In this document: positions 1 through 8,053 of the stretch, piece after piece
Numbering within the stretch: the stretch's first letter is position 1
Layout: each line of letters opens with the position of its first letter
Assembly (NCBI GenBank): GCA_963735885.1
Contig: CAVTMP010000008.1
Coordinates: 355,333 to 419,332, forward strand
DNA length: 64,000 bases
DNA from: JBBSBL01 sp963735885
GTDB taxonomy: Bacteria > Actinomycetota > Thermoleophilia > Solirubrobacterales > Solirubrobacteraceae
Reading direction: 5' to 3'
The notes under the pieces: model-generated
What the model was told of the DNA's origin: nothing
Databases searched by the model: none
What the model saw: only the letters and a program-made list of their open reading frames with translations
Translations under genes and position numbers: made by a program

Positions 1-219
1 TTCGTGCGGACCTACGGCGACGTGTCGCCCGGCGCTCCCCGCCTCGCCGGCGCGGTCCTGCATGCGGCCGACGAGGAGGCCCTGCCCTGGCACCGGATCG
101 TGCGCGCCGACGGCACGCTGGCCGCGGGACGTGAGCAGCGGCGGCGGCTCGAGGCCGAGGGCGTCCCGTTCACCGCCGCGGGCCGCGTGGATCTCCGCGT
201 GGCGCGCCTGCGCGACTGA
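1..219 (+). CDS. Alkyltransferase-like (ATL/MGMT-family) DNA-binding protein, 3' end only
   Basis: The 5' part lies outside the window, and the reading frame is open from base 1 to the TGA at 217-219. The visible 72 residues match the C-terminal half of the O6-alkylguanine-DNA alkyltransferase DNA-binding domain. The motif PWHRIVRADG stands where true MGMTs have PCHR, and it is followed by GREQRRRLEAEGV. Replacement of the alkyl-acceptor cysteine by tryptophan is the hallmark of alkyltransferase-like proteins, which bind O6-alkylguanine and hand the lesion to nucleotide excision repair instead of reversing it. The role is inferred from family knowledge. Identity is fairly secure despite truncation. 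Confidence 0.75.
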   Translation, partial: FVRTYGDVSPGAPRLAGAVLHAADEEALPWHRIVRADGTLAAGREQRRRLEAEGVPFTAAGRVDLRVARLRD

Positions 220-244
220 CCCCGAGCCGCCATCATCCGGCGCC

Positions 245-670
245 ATGTGGCTCTCGCGCGACCTCACCCTCGATCCGCGGCCGCGCGGCTTCCACCTCGT
301 CACCGGCGAGGTGGTCGCCGCGCTGCCCGAGCTGCGCGACCTCGACGCCGGCCTCCTCGACGTGTTCATCCGCCACACCTCGGCCGCGCTGACCCTGAAC
401 GAGAACGCGAGCCCGGACGTGCGGCGGGACTTCGCGACGTGGTTCGACCGCGCGATTCCCGACGGCGCGCCGTACTGGACCCACACGCTCGAGGGCGACG
501 ACGACATGCCCGCGCACGTCAAGGCGTCGCTCCTCGGGCCCTCGCTGACGGTGCCGGTGGCGCGCGGCCGGCTCGCGCTCGGCACGTGGCAGGGGATCTA
601 TCTGTGCGAGCTTCGCGACCGCGGCGGGCCGCGGTCGCTCACGCTGACCCTCGGCGGCGGGCCGGGCTGA
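245..670 (+). CDS. YjbQ/UPF0047 family protein
   Basis: The 141-aa product has the usual length for this family. It starts at ATG 245, 25 bp after the upstream gene. Diagnostic segments are HTSAALTLNENA near residue 40, GDDDMPAHVKASLLGPS in the middle and GTWQGIYLCE near the end; the histidines and acidic residues of these segments form the conserved metal-type pocket of the family. E. coli YjbQ can give weak thiamine-phosphate synthase activity, but the physiological role is not settled, so no function is assigned here. Its 3' end overlaps the 3' end of the convergent GGDEF/HD-GYP gene by 32 bp. Confidence 0.85.
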   Translation: MWLSRDLTLDPRPRGFHLVTGEVVAALPELRDLDAGLLDVFIRHTSAALTLNENASPDVRRDFATWFDRAIPDGAPYWTHTLEGDDDMPAHVKASLLGPSLTVPVARGRLALGTWQGIYLCELRDRGGPRSLTLTLGGGPG

Positions 671-2654
671 CGGCCGCCGCGAGGCCCCGCGCGACCGTGG
701 TGCAGAAGATCTCCACGACGCGCGGATCGAACTGGACGCCGGCGCAGCGGCGCAGCTCGGCCAGGGCCGCCTCGACGGGCACCGCGCGCTGGTAGGGGCG
801 GTTGGAGGTCATGGCGTGGAAGGCGTCGCAGACGGCGACGATCCGCGCCCCGAGCGGGATGTCCTCGCCGACGAGCCGGTCGGGGTAGCCGGAGCCGTCC
901 CAGCGCTCGTGCGACGCGCGGACGATCCGCGCGACGGGGACGAGGGCCGGCGCCGCCGAGAGGATGCGCTCCCCGATCAGCGTATGGCGGTGCATGTAGC
1001 GCCACTCGGACTCGGTGAGCGGCCCGGGCTTCTCGAGGATCGCGTCGGGGATCGCGACCTTGCCGACGTCGTGCAGCTCGGCCGCGCGCGCCACCTCGTC
1101 GAGCTCCTCGGCGTCGAGGCCCATCGCGCGGCCGACCTCGCGCGCGAGCTCCCCGACCTGGAGGAGGTGGCCGGAGAGTCCGGCGTCGCGCTCCTTGAGC
1201 GCGCGCATCAGCGCGTCGCTCGTCTGCCGCCCGGCCGAGCCGCGGCGCGAGTCCTTCTGCGCGTACATGCGACGGTCGGCCACGCGGAGCGCGTCGGCGC
1301 GGTCGGCGGCGTCGGCGGGCAGGGTGACCGCGCCGTGGGAGCACGTGACGCTGAACGCGTCGCCCTCCTCGGTCAGCACGCCGGCGGCCGCGGCGACGAC
1401 CGGCTCGGCGTCGTCGCCGGCCCGGTCGAGCAGCACGCAGAACTCGTCCCCGCCGAGGCGGTAGGCGGTGCCGTGGCCGGCCACCGCCGCGGCGAGCTTG
1501 TCCCCGAGACGCTGGAGCAGCGCGTCCCCCGCCGGGTGGCCGAAGGCGTCGTTGTAGCTCTTGAAGCCGTCGAGGTCGAAGAGCACCAGCGTCCGCGGCG
1601 TCCCGCCCGCGGCGGCGAGCAGGGCGCGGTCGAGGTCGAGCAGGAGCCGGCGCCGGTTGCCCAGACCGGTCAGCGGGTCGGTGAGCGCCTCCTCGCGCGA
1701 GCCGTCGAGCAGACGCTGGTTCTCGCGGAAGGTGAGCCACGTGCGGACGAGGATCGCGCCCAGCGTGGCGAGGGCGAGGAAGACCGCCACCCGGTTCTGC
1801 CGCTCGAACTGGTCGAGCCCGATGATCGCGACGGCGGCCGCCGCGAAGCCGAGCGGGACGACGAGGGTGCGGCGATCGCGGCGCGCCGGGGCCGGGCGAC
1901 CGGCGGGGACCAGCGCCGCGACGGCGAGCAGCGTGAAGCCCGCCGGCCACAGCGCGTCGACCCAGTGCTGCTCCTCGAACGTGCCGGTCGCCTGCTGATA
2001 GAGGAAGGCGAGGTCCGCGGCCGCGACGAGCAGGAAGCCGGCCCCGAGCAGGAGCCACACCCTCCCCGGCCGCCAGCTCGCCATGGCGAAGGCGTAGAGC
2101 ACGAGCGCGAGGAGCACGACGTCGCCGATCGGGTAGGCGAGATTCGTCGCGATGGTCGCGGGCGTGCCCCCGGTCGTCGCCTCGATCGAGGGGAAGACGA
2201 GCGCGGCGACGACCGCCGCGAGCGCGAGGGCCGCGATGAGCCCGTCGAGCCAGGCGGTGCGCGGGAGGCGATCGATTCGACCGCGCACGAGCAGCACGAG
2301 GCCGGCGTACCAGGCGGGGAGGGCCGCGAGCCAGAGGCCGTCGCTCACCGACGGGAAGGGCTGCGGATCCATCTTCACGTAGACGAGCGTCCACAGCAGC
2401 TCGCCCATCGACCACGAGAGCACCCCGAGCCCCATCGCGATCCACGCGGCCCGGTCCTCGGGGACGCGCAGGACGCGCCACAGGATCACGGCGGCGCTCG
2501 CGAAGATCAGCGCGTGGTGGACGACGTCGTTCGCCGCGTCGCCGCCGGGGCGGCCGAGGCCGGCGACGTTGTGCGCGACGTGGACCAGCAGCGCCGCGAG
2601 CAACAGCCCCGCGGCGGCGCGCAGGATCGCGGGGCGGGCGGGCAGGGACCGCAT
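639..2654 (-). CDS. Membrane-bound GGDEF / HD-GYP cyclic-di-GMP protein
   Basis: Predicted to make and/or degrade cyclic di-GMP. From ATG 2654 the protein is 671 aa. The first ~300 residues form about nine hydrophobic membrane segments. A GGDEF domain follows (DPLTGLGNRRRL, then FDLDGFKSYND and an intact LGGDEF signature), and then an HD-GYP phosphodiesterase domain (LHDVGK, SHERWDGSGYP, CDAFHAMTSNRPY). The HHExxDGxGYP motif has serine for the first histidine; the remaining metal ligands look intact. I chose ATG 2654 because GGGAG lies five bases upstream; ATG 2666 and GTG 2672 are in-frame alternatives. The gene lies downstream of enoyl-CoA hydratase on the same strand but is separated from it by tandem hairpin repeats, so it is probably transcribed separately. 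Confidence 0.9.
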   Translation of the reverse strand: MRSLPARPAILRAAAGLLLAALLVHVAHNVAGLGRPGGDAANDVVHHALIFASAAVILWRVLRVPEDRAAWIAMGLGVLSWSMGELLWTLVYVKMDPQPFPSVSDGLWLAALPAWYAGLVLLVRGRIDRLPRTAWLDGLIAALALAAVVAALVFPSIEATTGGTPATIATNLAYPIGDVVLLALVLYAFAMASWRPGRVWLLLGAGFLLVAAADLAFLYQQATGTFEEQHWVDALWPAGFTLLAVAALVPAGRPAPARRDRRTLVVPLGFAAAAVAIIGLDQFERQNRVAVFLALATLGAILVRTWLTFRENQRLLDGSREEALTDPLTGLGNRRRLLLDLDRALLAAAGGTPRTLVLFDLDGFKSYNDAFGHPAGDALLQRLGDKLAAAVAGHGTAYRLGGDEFCVLLDRAGDDAEPVVAAAAGVLTEEGDAFSVTCSHGAVTLPADAADRADALRVADRRMYAQKDSRRGSAGRQTSDALMRALKERDAGLSGHLLQVGELAREVGRAMGLDAEELDEVARAAELHDVGKVAIPDAILEKPGPLTESEWRYMHRHTLIGERILSAAPALVPVARIVRASHERWDGSGYPDRLVGEDIPLGARIVAVCDAFHAMTSNRPYQRAVPVEAALAELRRCAGVQFDPRVVEIFCTTVARGLAAAVSPARRRGSA

Positions 2655-2697
2655 CCCGGCTCCCATCGGCACCGCGGCGGCGGGTCTGTAGCGACCC

Positions 2698-2835
2698 GCT
2701 GCGCCCGGTGGGCGGGGGCCTACTCCCCGCGCGTCTGGCGCGGGGCCGCCGCTGCGCCCGGTGGGCGGGGCCTACTCCCCGCGCGTCTGGCGCGGGGCCG
2801 CCCGTCGCCCGGTGGGCCTACTCCCCGCGCCAGAC
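2698..2835. repeat. Tandem ~52-bp repeats with hairpins, derived from the enoyl-CoA hydratase 3' end
   Basis: Two near-identical units (2698-2750 and 2751-2802) are followed by a shorter third copy that contains the real stop of the enoyl-CoA hydratase gene (about 2803-2835). Units 1 and 2 each hold a perfect 8-bp-stem hairpin, CCCCGCGC-GTCTG-GCGCGGGG, at 2725-2745 and 2777-2797. On the minus strand these hairpins follow the stop codon of the hydratase, where a terminator would be expected. There is no U tract, as is common in actinobacterial terminators. Confidence 0.75.
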
Positions 2836-3588
2836 CGGGTCGCGCTTCTCGGCGAACGCCTTCGCGCCCTCCTGCGCGTCCTTGGACCCGAACACCGGGC
2901 CGACGATCGCGGCCTGCTTCTCCCAGGCCTCCGCCTCGGTCCAGTCGAGCGCGGAGGCGAGGACCCGCTTGGAGGCGTCGATGGCCAGGGGCCCGTTCTT
3001 CGCGATCCGCGCGCCGAGCTCGAGGGCGGCCTCGACCGCCCGACCGGGATCGGCGAGCCGGTTGACGAGCCCGACCTCCGCCGCGCGCTCGGCGCCGATC
3101 GGATCGCCGGTGAGCGCGAGCTCCATCGCGAGGTGGTAGGGCATGCGCTTCGGCAGGCGGATGAGCGCCCCCGCCGCCGCCGCGAGGCTGCGCTTGACCT
3201 CCGGAATGCCGAGGCGGGCGTCGCGGGCGGCGACGATCAGGTCGCAGGAGAGCGCGACCTCCAGGCCGCCGGCGACCGCGAACCCCTCGATCGCGGCGAT
3301 GAGCGGCTTGCGCGCCGCGCGCTGGGTGATGCCCGCGAAGCCCCGCCCCTCGACGTAGGGGCTCTCCCCGGCGACGAACGCCTTGAGGTCCATGCCCGCG
3401 CAGAATCCGGCGCCGGCGCCGGTGAGGATGCCGAGCGTGAGCTCCGGGGTGGCGTCGAGCTCGTCCAGCGCGGCGGCGACGCCGGCGGCGAGCGCCGCGT
3501 TCACGGCGTTGCGCTGGTCGGGACGGTTGAGCGTGACGAGCAGGACGCGGTCGCGGCGCTCGGTGAGGACGGCGGGTTCGTCGGTCAT
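2818..3588 (-). CDS. Enoyl-CoA hydratase/isomerase family protein
   Basis: A 256-aa crotonase-fold protein starting at ATG 3588. NRPDQRNAVNAAL near residue 20, GAGAGFCAGMDLKAF near residue 60 and GFAVAGGLEVALSCDLIVA near residue 100 form the CoA-binding and oxyanion-hole region. The signature continues with ARLGIPEVKRSLAAAAGA. The canonical catalytic glutamates of mitochondrial-type hydratase are partly replaced, so the exact reaction (hydratase, isomerase or another crotonase reaction) cannot be fixed. It probably acts in fatty-acid or other CoA-thioester breakdown. It is divergent from the toxin-antitoxin pair, and the 88-bp region between them holds a palindrome. Confidence 0.88.
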   Translation of the reverse strand: MTDEPAVLTERRDRVLLVTLNRPDQRNAVNAALAAGVAAALDELDATPELTLGILTGAGAGFCAGMDLKAFVAGESPYVEGRGFAGITQRAARKPLIAAIEGFAVAGGLEVALSCDLIVAARDARLGIPEVKRSLAAAAGALIRLPKRMPYHLAMELALTGDPIGAERAAEVGLVNRLADPGRAVEAALELGARIAKNGPLAIDASKRVLASALDWTEAEAWEKQAAIVGPVFGSKDAQEGAKAFAEKRDPVWRGE

Positions 3589-3643
3589 GGCGCGGGACCA
3601 TATTCGGGCGGCGGGCGGCGGGGTTCCGCGACCGTCGCGGGTC

Positions 3644-3658
3644 GAGGTGTTACACCTC
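3644..3658. promoter_or_regulatory. 15-bp perfect palindrome upstream of the toxin-antitoxin operon
   Basis: GAGGTGT-T-ACACCTC is a perfect 7-bp inverted repeat around a single T. It lies 18 bp before the first possible antitoxin start and 55 bp before the divergent enoyl-CoA hydratase. VapB-type antitoxins normally autoregulate by binding such palindromes, so this is the best operator candidate. Assignment is by position and symmetry only. Confidence 0.55.
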
Positions 3659-3676
3659 TTGTGCCACACTCGCCCG

Positions 3677-4015
3677 GTGTCTAGAGTCGCCGACGTGCCC
3701 ACGAAGCATCCCCGCATCGGCGTGACCTGCGACCCCGAGCTCGAGCGGGCGCTGGCGCGCTCGAAGGCCAGGCTGCCGCCGGAGGCGCGCCGCTCGCGCG
3801 CCGCCCAGGTGCGCGCCCTCGCGCTGATCGGCGCGGCCCACGTCGGGGAGCCCGCCCCGGAGATCGAGGACGACCGCGAGTGGCTGCGCCGCGTGCACGG
3901 GGCGCGCCCGAGCCGGGGCAACCTGCTCGACGTGATCCGGGACATGCCGCCGTACGATCCGGACGATCCGTACCCGCTGTCCGAGGCCCTCGAGTGGGTG
4001 AAGGGGGATCGTTGA
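3677..4015 (+). CDS. VapB-like antitoxin
   Basis: A 112-aa protein (GTG 3677) or 106 aa if GTG 3695 is used. The product carries a short VTCDPELERAL segment, like a ribbon-helix-helix DNA-binding strand, then an Arg/Ala-rich helix, and ends in an acidic, proline-rich tail (PPYDPDDPYPLSEALEW) of the kind that wraps a PIN toxin. The stop codon overlaps the start of the downstream PIN gene (TTGA), the normal layout of a vapBC operon. I do not recognise the antitoxin subfamily from sequence alone; the call rests mainly on the neighbour. Confidence 0.6.
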   Translation: MSRVADVPTKHPRIGVTCDPELERALARSKARLPPEARRSRAAQVRALALIGAAHVGEPAPEIEDDREWLRRVHGARPSRGNLLDVIRDMPPYDPDDPYPLSEALEWVKGDR

Positions 4016-4407
4016 CGCTCTATCTCGACGCGTCGGCGGCGGTGAAGCTCATCCGTCCCGAGGCGCAGAGCGACGCGCTGACCGCCTGGCTCGACCGCGG
4101 CGGCAGCTTCGCGTCAGCGGAGCTGCTGTCGGTCGAGGCGGCGTGCGCGGTTCACCGCCGCGGGGACGGTCCCGAGGGACTGCGCCGCGCCAACGCGATC
4201 GTCGGGCGGATCGAGCTCGTCCCCTTCTCCGAACGGATCCGCGACCTCGCCTGCCTCGCGCACGACCCGCCCCAGCGCGCGCTCGACGCCATCCACCTGG
4301 GCACCGCCCTGAGCATCCGCGAGCGGCTCGAGGCGCTCGTCACCTACGACCGCTCGCTGGTCGCCGCGGCGCAGGCCCACGGCCTGCCGGTCGTCTCGCC
4401 GGCCTGA
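4012..4407 (+). CDS. PIN-domain ribonuclease toxin (VapC-like)
   Basis: A 131-aa protein starting at TTG 4012, which overlaps the antitoxin stop by four bases. It has the PIN-domain acidic quartet: Asp6 in YLDASAAVKL, Glu in SAELLSVEAAC, Asp in ALDAIHLGTAL and the last Asp in VTYDRSL. Family knowledge predicts Mg2+-dependent cleavage of RNA, often tRNA or rRNA, that is neutralised by the upstream antitoxin. The length and motif spacing are normal, so it is probably functional. Confidence 0.85.
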   Translation: MTLYLDASAAVKLIRPEAQSDALTAWLDRGGSFASAELLSVEAACAVHRRGDGPEGLRRANAIVGRIELVPFSERIRDLACLAHDPPQRALDAIHLGTALSIRERLEALVTYDRSLVAAAQAHGLPVVSPA

Positions 4408-4419
4408 CGCGGTCCGGCC

Positions 4420-5103
4420 TCAGCCGGCGAACAGCGTCAGGTCGGGCGCGCGCTCGCCGCGGACGACCGCGAGGTCGACCTCCACGCACGCGATCCCGCG
4501 GGACTCGGCCAGGACGCGGGCCTGCGGCTTGATCGCCTCGGCCGCGAGCACCCCGCGGCAGGCCCCGAGCGCCGGGTCCAGCCGGATCCGCGCGAGGTAG
4601 CGGGTGAGCTGCTCGACCGCGTCGATCGTGCCCACGCGCTTGATCTCCACCGCGACCCAGCCGTCCTCGGCGTCGCGACACATGAGGTCGACGGGACCGA
4701 TGTCGGTGCCCCACTCGCGGCGCACCAGGCGCAGGCCCTCGCCGCACCACGCCGGCGCGGCGGCCAGCGCCTCCTGCAGGTCGCGCTCGACGCCGTCCTT
4801 CTCCAGCGTCGCGGCCTCGCCCATGTCGTGGGTGACGTCGGCGAGCACCTCGGCGATCTCGATCTCCAGGCGATCCTCGCTCGCGCCGGCCCGCTTGCGC
4901 ACGACGAGGCGCGGCGGCGGCCCGGAGTCCTCCTCGATCACCGTCGGCGGGGTCATCCAGTTCTGCGGCTTGAAGCCGCCGGTGTCGGCGTGGACCATCA
5001 CCGAGCCGTCGGACTTGAGCATGAGCAGCCGCAGCGCCATGGGCAGCCGGGCGGTGAGCCGGCCCGTGTAGCGGACCTCGCAGCGGGCGACGATGAGGCG
5101 CAC
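4420..5103 (-). CDS. nucS: Mismatch-specific endonuclease NucS/EndoMS
   Basis: A 227-aa protein starting at GTG 5103. The start MRLIVARCEVRYTGRLTARL is close to mycobacterial NucS, and the N-terminal DNA-binding/dimerisation region is followed by a RecB-like nuclease core with Asp139, Glu153 and Lys155 (GPVDL and VAVEIKR); this D-14-E-2-K spacing is that of the known active site. The C terminus DLTLFAG looks like a sliding-clamp-binding tail. In Actinomycetota NucS replaces MutS/MutL by cutting both strands at mismatches. The gene is single, between the convergent toxin gene and a TetR gene. Confidence 0.95.
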   Translation of the reverse strand: MRLIVARCEVRYTGRLTARLPMALRLLMLKSDGSVMVHADTGGFKPQNWMTPPTVIEEDSGPPPRLVVRKRAGASEDRLEIEIAEVLADVTHDMGEAATLEKDGVERDLQEALAAAPAWCGEGLRLVRREWGTDIGPVDLMCRDAEDGWVAVEIKRVGTIDAVEQLTRYLARIRLDPALGACRGVLAAEAIKPQARVLAESRGIACVEVDLAVVRGERAPDLTLFAG

Positions 5104-5165
5104 GATGGGCGGCAGCCTAGCCGCGGGCGCGGACCCGGAACCCGGGAGCCCGCTCGGAGAGCCCG

Positions 5166-5792
5166 CTACGCCGGGGCGAGCCCGACCATGCCGACGCACA
5201 CGCGCTCGAGCATCTCGTCGAGCGGCGGCCACCCGAAGTCGGGCGAGGTGTGGCGCAGCGTCACGATGCCGTGCAGGGCCGACCAGACGCTCGTGGCCAT
5301 CGACCACGGGTCCGTCCGCGGGGCGAGGCCGGCCTCCATGCAGGCGCCGACGAGGCGGACGAGATCGTCGAACGCCGCGGTGGCCGCCGGCACGTCCCGC
5401 CGGCGCTCCGGGAGGGCGAGGGAGAAGATCAGCCGGTAGTGCCCCCGGCGCTCGAGGCCGAAGCGCATGTACGCGCGGCCGGCGGCGCGCAGGGCCGCGG
5501 CGGGGTCGGGCGCCTCCGCCTCGGCGGCCAGGATCCCGGCGCGCAGCTCGTTGAAGCCGCGCTCGAGCACCGCGAGGACCAGCGCGTCGCGGTCGGGGAA
5601 GTGGAGGTAGAACGCCATCGGCGAGACCCCGGCCCGCCGGGTGACGCCACGGATCGTGAGCCGTCCCTCGTCGCCGTGCTCGAGCAGCATCTCGCCCGCC
5701 GCGTCGAGCAGCTGCTCGCGCAGGAGGTCGCCCTGGCCGCGCGGGTTCTGGCCCTTGCGGGCGGCGGGCTTGCGGCCGGAGGCGGTGGACAC
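5166..5792 (-). CDS. TetR family transcriptional regulator
   Basis: A 208-aa protein starting at GTG 5792. The N-terminal helix-turn-helix is clear (LLDAAGEMLLEHG, then TIRGVTRRAGVSPMAFYLHF around residues 45-65). The C-terminal ligand domain resembles the WHG/TetR_C_13 type (GHYRLIFSLALPE, then TSVWSALHGIVTLR). It is divergent from the MMPL exporter gene, 104 bp apart, and the shared region holds a promoter with a palindrome over its -35 box. This arrangement suggests it represses the exporter and responds to an exported lipophilic compound; the ligand is unknown. Confidence 0.88.
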   Translation of the reverse strand: MSTASGRKPAARKGQNPRGQGDLLREQLLDAAGEMLLEHGDEGRLTIRGVTRRAGVSPMAFYLHFPDRDALVLAVLERGFNELRAGILAAEAEAPDPAAALRAAGRAYMRFGLERRGHYRLIFSLALPERRRDVPAATAAFDDLVRLVGACMEAGLAPRTDPWSMATSVWSALHGIVTLRHTSPDFGWPPLDEMLERVCVGMVGLAPA

Positions 5793-5819
5793 GCCAGGAA
5801 CCCTACCGGCGGGAACGAT

Positions 5820-5850
5820 CGCTTGACAAGCGTAGATCGACGTGTAGGTT
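5820..5850 (+). promoter_or_regulatory. Promoter with overlapping palindromic operator for the MMPL gene
   Basis: A consensus -35 box TTGACA (5823-5828) is followed after 16 bp by TAGGTT (5845-5850), which fits the actinobacterial -10 pattern TAnnnT. The perfect 13-bp palindrome CGCTTG-A-CAAGCG (5820-5832) covers the -35 box. A repressor bound there would block RNA polymerase, which fits the divergent TetR gene. The boxes were found by eye. Confidence 0.6.
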
Positions 5851-5896
5851 TACAGCCGTCCAGCCCTGACCTTCCCCGCTCCGGAGGTCCGCCGCG

Positions 5897-8026
5897 ATGT
5901 TCTCCCGTCTCGCCGACGCCACCAGCCGCCGCCCGAAGCGCTGGCTGCTCGCCGCGCTCGCCGTCGTCCTGCTCGCCGCCGCGCTGGGCGGCCCGGTCGC
6001 CGGGCTGCTGAAGTCCACCGGCGGCTTCGACGATCCGGGCTCGCAGTCGATCGCCGCCCGCGAGCGGATCGAGCAGGCCACCGGGCGCCAGGTCGCCCCC
6101 GGGGTCATCGCCCTCGTCAGGCCGGCGGGCGGGGTGGGCTCCGCGGCCGGCCGCCGGGCGGTGGCGGACGTCTCGCGGACCCTGAGGGCCGACCCGGCCG
6201 TCGCCGCCGTCGACTCCTACGCGACGACGCGCGACCCGCGCTTCCTCGCCTCCGATCGCCGCTCGACCTACGTCGCCGCCACCCTGGCCGCGGCCGCGGA
6301 CGAGGACCAGGTCGCCAAGCGGCTCGAGTCCGGCCTCGCGGGGCGCCGCGACGTCGCGCTCGGGGGCCCGGCCGTCGCCTCGTCGCAGATGTCCGAGCAG
6401 ATCACGACCGACCTCGCGACGGCCGAGCTCATCGCCTTCCCGCTGCTCATGCTGCTGTCGCTGCTCTTCTTCCGCAGCGCGCGGGCGGCGGTCCTGCCCC
6501 TGGTCATCGGCTTCTCGACGATCCTCGGGACGTTTCTCGCCCTGCGCGGGGTCAACGAGGTGCACGGCCTGTCGATCTTCGCCCTCAACCTGGTGATCGG
6601 CCTCGCCCTCGGCCTCGCGGTGGACTACTCGCTGTTCATGGTCAACCGCTACCGCGAGGAGCTCGACCGGCGCGGACCCGGACGCGACGCCATCGCGGCG
6701 ACGCTGCGCAGCGCCGGGCGAACGATCCTCTTCAGCTCGATCACCGTGGCCGCGGCCATGGCCTCGCTCATCGTCTTCCCGCTGAACTTCCTCAAGTCCA
6801 TGGGCATCGGCGGGGCGGTGTGCGCGCTCGTCGCCGCGACGGTGGCCATCACCCTCACCCCCGCGTTCCTCGCGCTGTGGGGCGAGCGGCTCCGCGGGCG
6901 CCCGAAGCGCCGCACCGGCAGCGAGGACCGCTGGTACCGGCTCTCCCAGGCGGTCATGCGGCGGCCCGGCGCCATCGCGCTCGTCACCGGCGCCGTGCTC
7001 GTGGCGGTCGCGCTGCCGGCGCTCGGCGCGAACTGGGTCGGCGTCGATGCGAAGACGCTGCCCGCCTCTCACAGCGCGCGCGTGGTCAGCGACACGCTCG
7101 ATCGCGACTACCCCCGCAACGACGCCGCGCCGCTCGTCCTCGCGGTGCGGGCGCCGCGAGGCGACGGGGCCCGGGTCGCCGGCTACGCCCGCTCCCTGGC
7201 GCGGATCGACGGCGTCCTGGCCGTCGGCACGCCCCGGCCCCTGGACGCCGGGCTGTGGCTCCTCGACGCGAAGCTGCGCGGCTCGGCGATCGGCGCGGAC
7301 GCCCAGCGGGTCGTGCGCGAGGTCCGGGCGGGCACCGGGCCGTTCCCGGTGGAGGTCGGCGGGGTCGCCGCCCAGTTCCGCGACTCCCAGTCGGCGATCT
7401 CCGGGAGCCTGCCGCTGGCCGTCGGGATCCTCGTCGCCACCACCCTCCTCGTGCTCTGGCTCATGACCGGGTCGGTGGTGCTGCCGATCAAGGCGATCCT
7501 GATGAACGCCCTCACCGTCGGCGCCGCCCTGGGGCTGCTCGTCCTGGTCTTCCAGGACGGGCGCCTCGAGGGCCCGCTCGACTACACGAGCCAGGGCGGG
7601 ATCGACTCCTCGCAGTTCGTGCTGCTCGCCGCGCTCGTGTTCGGCCTCTCCACCGACTACGGGGTGTTCCTGCTCGCCCGGATCAAGGAGGCGCGGGACG
7701 GCGGGCTGGCGGATCGCGAGGCGGTCGCCGTCGGGCTGCAGCGCACCGGCGGCATCGTGACCGCGGCGGCCGTCCTGCTCGCGGTCGCGATCGGGGCGTT
7801 CGTCGTCTCGGAGATCGTGTTCATCAAGCAGGTCGGCATCGGGACCGCCGCCGGCGTGCTGATCGACGCGTTCATCGTGCGGACGTTCCTCGTGCCCTCG
7901 CTCATGGCGCTGCTCGGCCGCTGGAACTGGTGGGCCCCGCGCCCGCTGCGCCGCCTCCACGCGCGGATCGGGCTCGGCGAGGGGGACCGCGAGGGCGTGA
8001 CGGAGGCCGCGGCCGGCCGCGCCTGA
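5897..8026 (+). CDS. MMPL family (RND superfamily) transporter
   Basis: A 709-aa inner-membrane protein with the two-fold MMPL architecture. A first transmembrane helix (RWLLAALAVVLLAAAL) is followed by an extracytoplasmic loop of about 140 residues, then five helices with LGLAVDYSLFMVNRYREEL; this pattern repeats in the second half (FGLSTDYGVFLLARIKEAR). The Asp-Tyr pairs in both halves correspond to the proton-relay positions of RND/MmpL proteins. Likely cargo is a lipid or hydrophobic toxic compound, but nothing in the sequence fixes it. Start ATG 5897 lies 46 bp after the predicted -10 box. Probable repression by the divergent TetR protein is inferred from the operator. Confidence 0.92.
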   Translation: MFSRLADATSRRPKRWLLAALAVVLLAAALGGPVAGLLKSTGGFDDPGSQSIAARERIEQATGRQVAPGVIALVRPAGGVGSAAGRRAVADVSRTLRADPAVAAVDSYATTRDPRFLASDRRSTYVAATLAAAADEDQVAKRLESGLAGRRDVALGGPAVASSQMSEQITTDLATAELIAFPLLMLLSLLFFRSARAAVLPLVIGFSTILGTFLALRGVNEVHGLSIFALNLVIGLALGLAVDYSLFMVNRYREELDRRGPGRDAIAATLRSAGRTILFSSITVAAAMASLIVFPLNFLKSMGIGGAVCALVAATVAITLTPAFLALWGERLRGRPKRRTGSEDRWYRLSQAVMRRPGAIALVTGAVLVAVALPALGANWVGVDAKTLPASHSARVVSDTLDRDYPRNDAAPLVLAVRAPRGDGARVAGYARSLARIDGVLAVGTPRPLDAGLWLLDAKLRGSAIGADAQRVVREVRAGTGPFPVEVGGVAAQFRDSQSAISGSLPLAVGILVATTLLVLWLMTGSVVLPIKAILMNALTVGAALGLLVLVFQDGRLEGPLDYTSQGGIDSSQFVLLAALVFGLSTDYGVFLLARIKEARDGGLADREAVAVGLQRTGGIVTAAAVLLAVAIGAFVVSEIVFIKQVGIGTAAGVLIDAFIVRTFLVPSLMALLGRWNWWAPRPLRRLHARIGLGEGDREGVTEAAAGRA

Positions 8027-8053
8027 GGCCGCCCCGGGCTCTACGGTCCGGGC

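Noticed and set aside
2698..2835. CRISPR or mobile-element array
   Set aside because: Units are adjacent with no unique spacers, and each resembles the 3' end of the neighbouring gene with a terminator-like hairpin.
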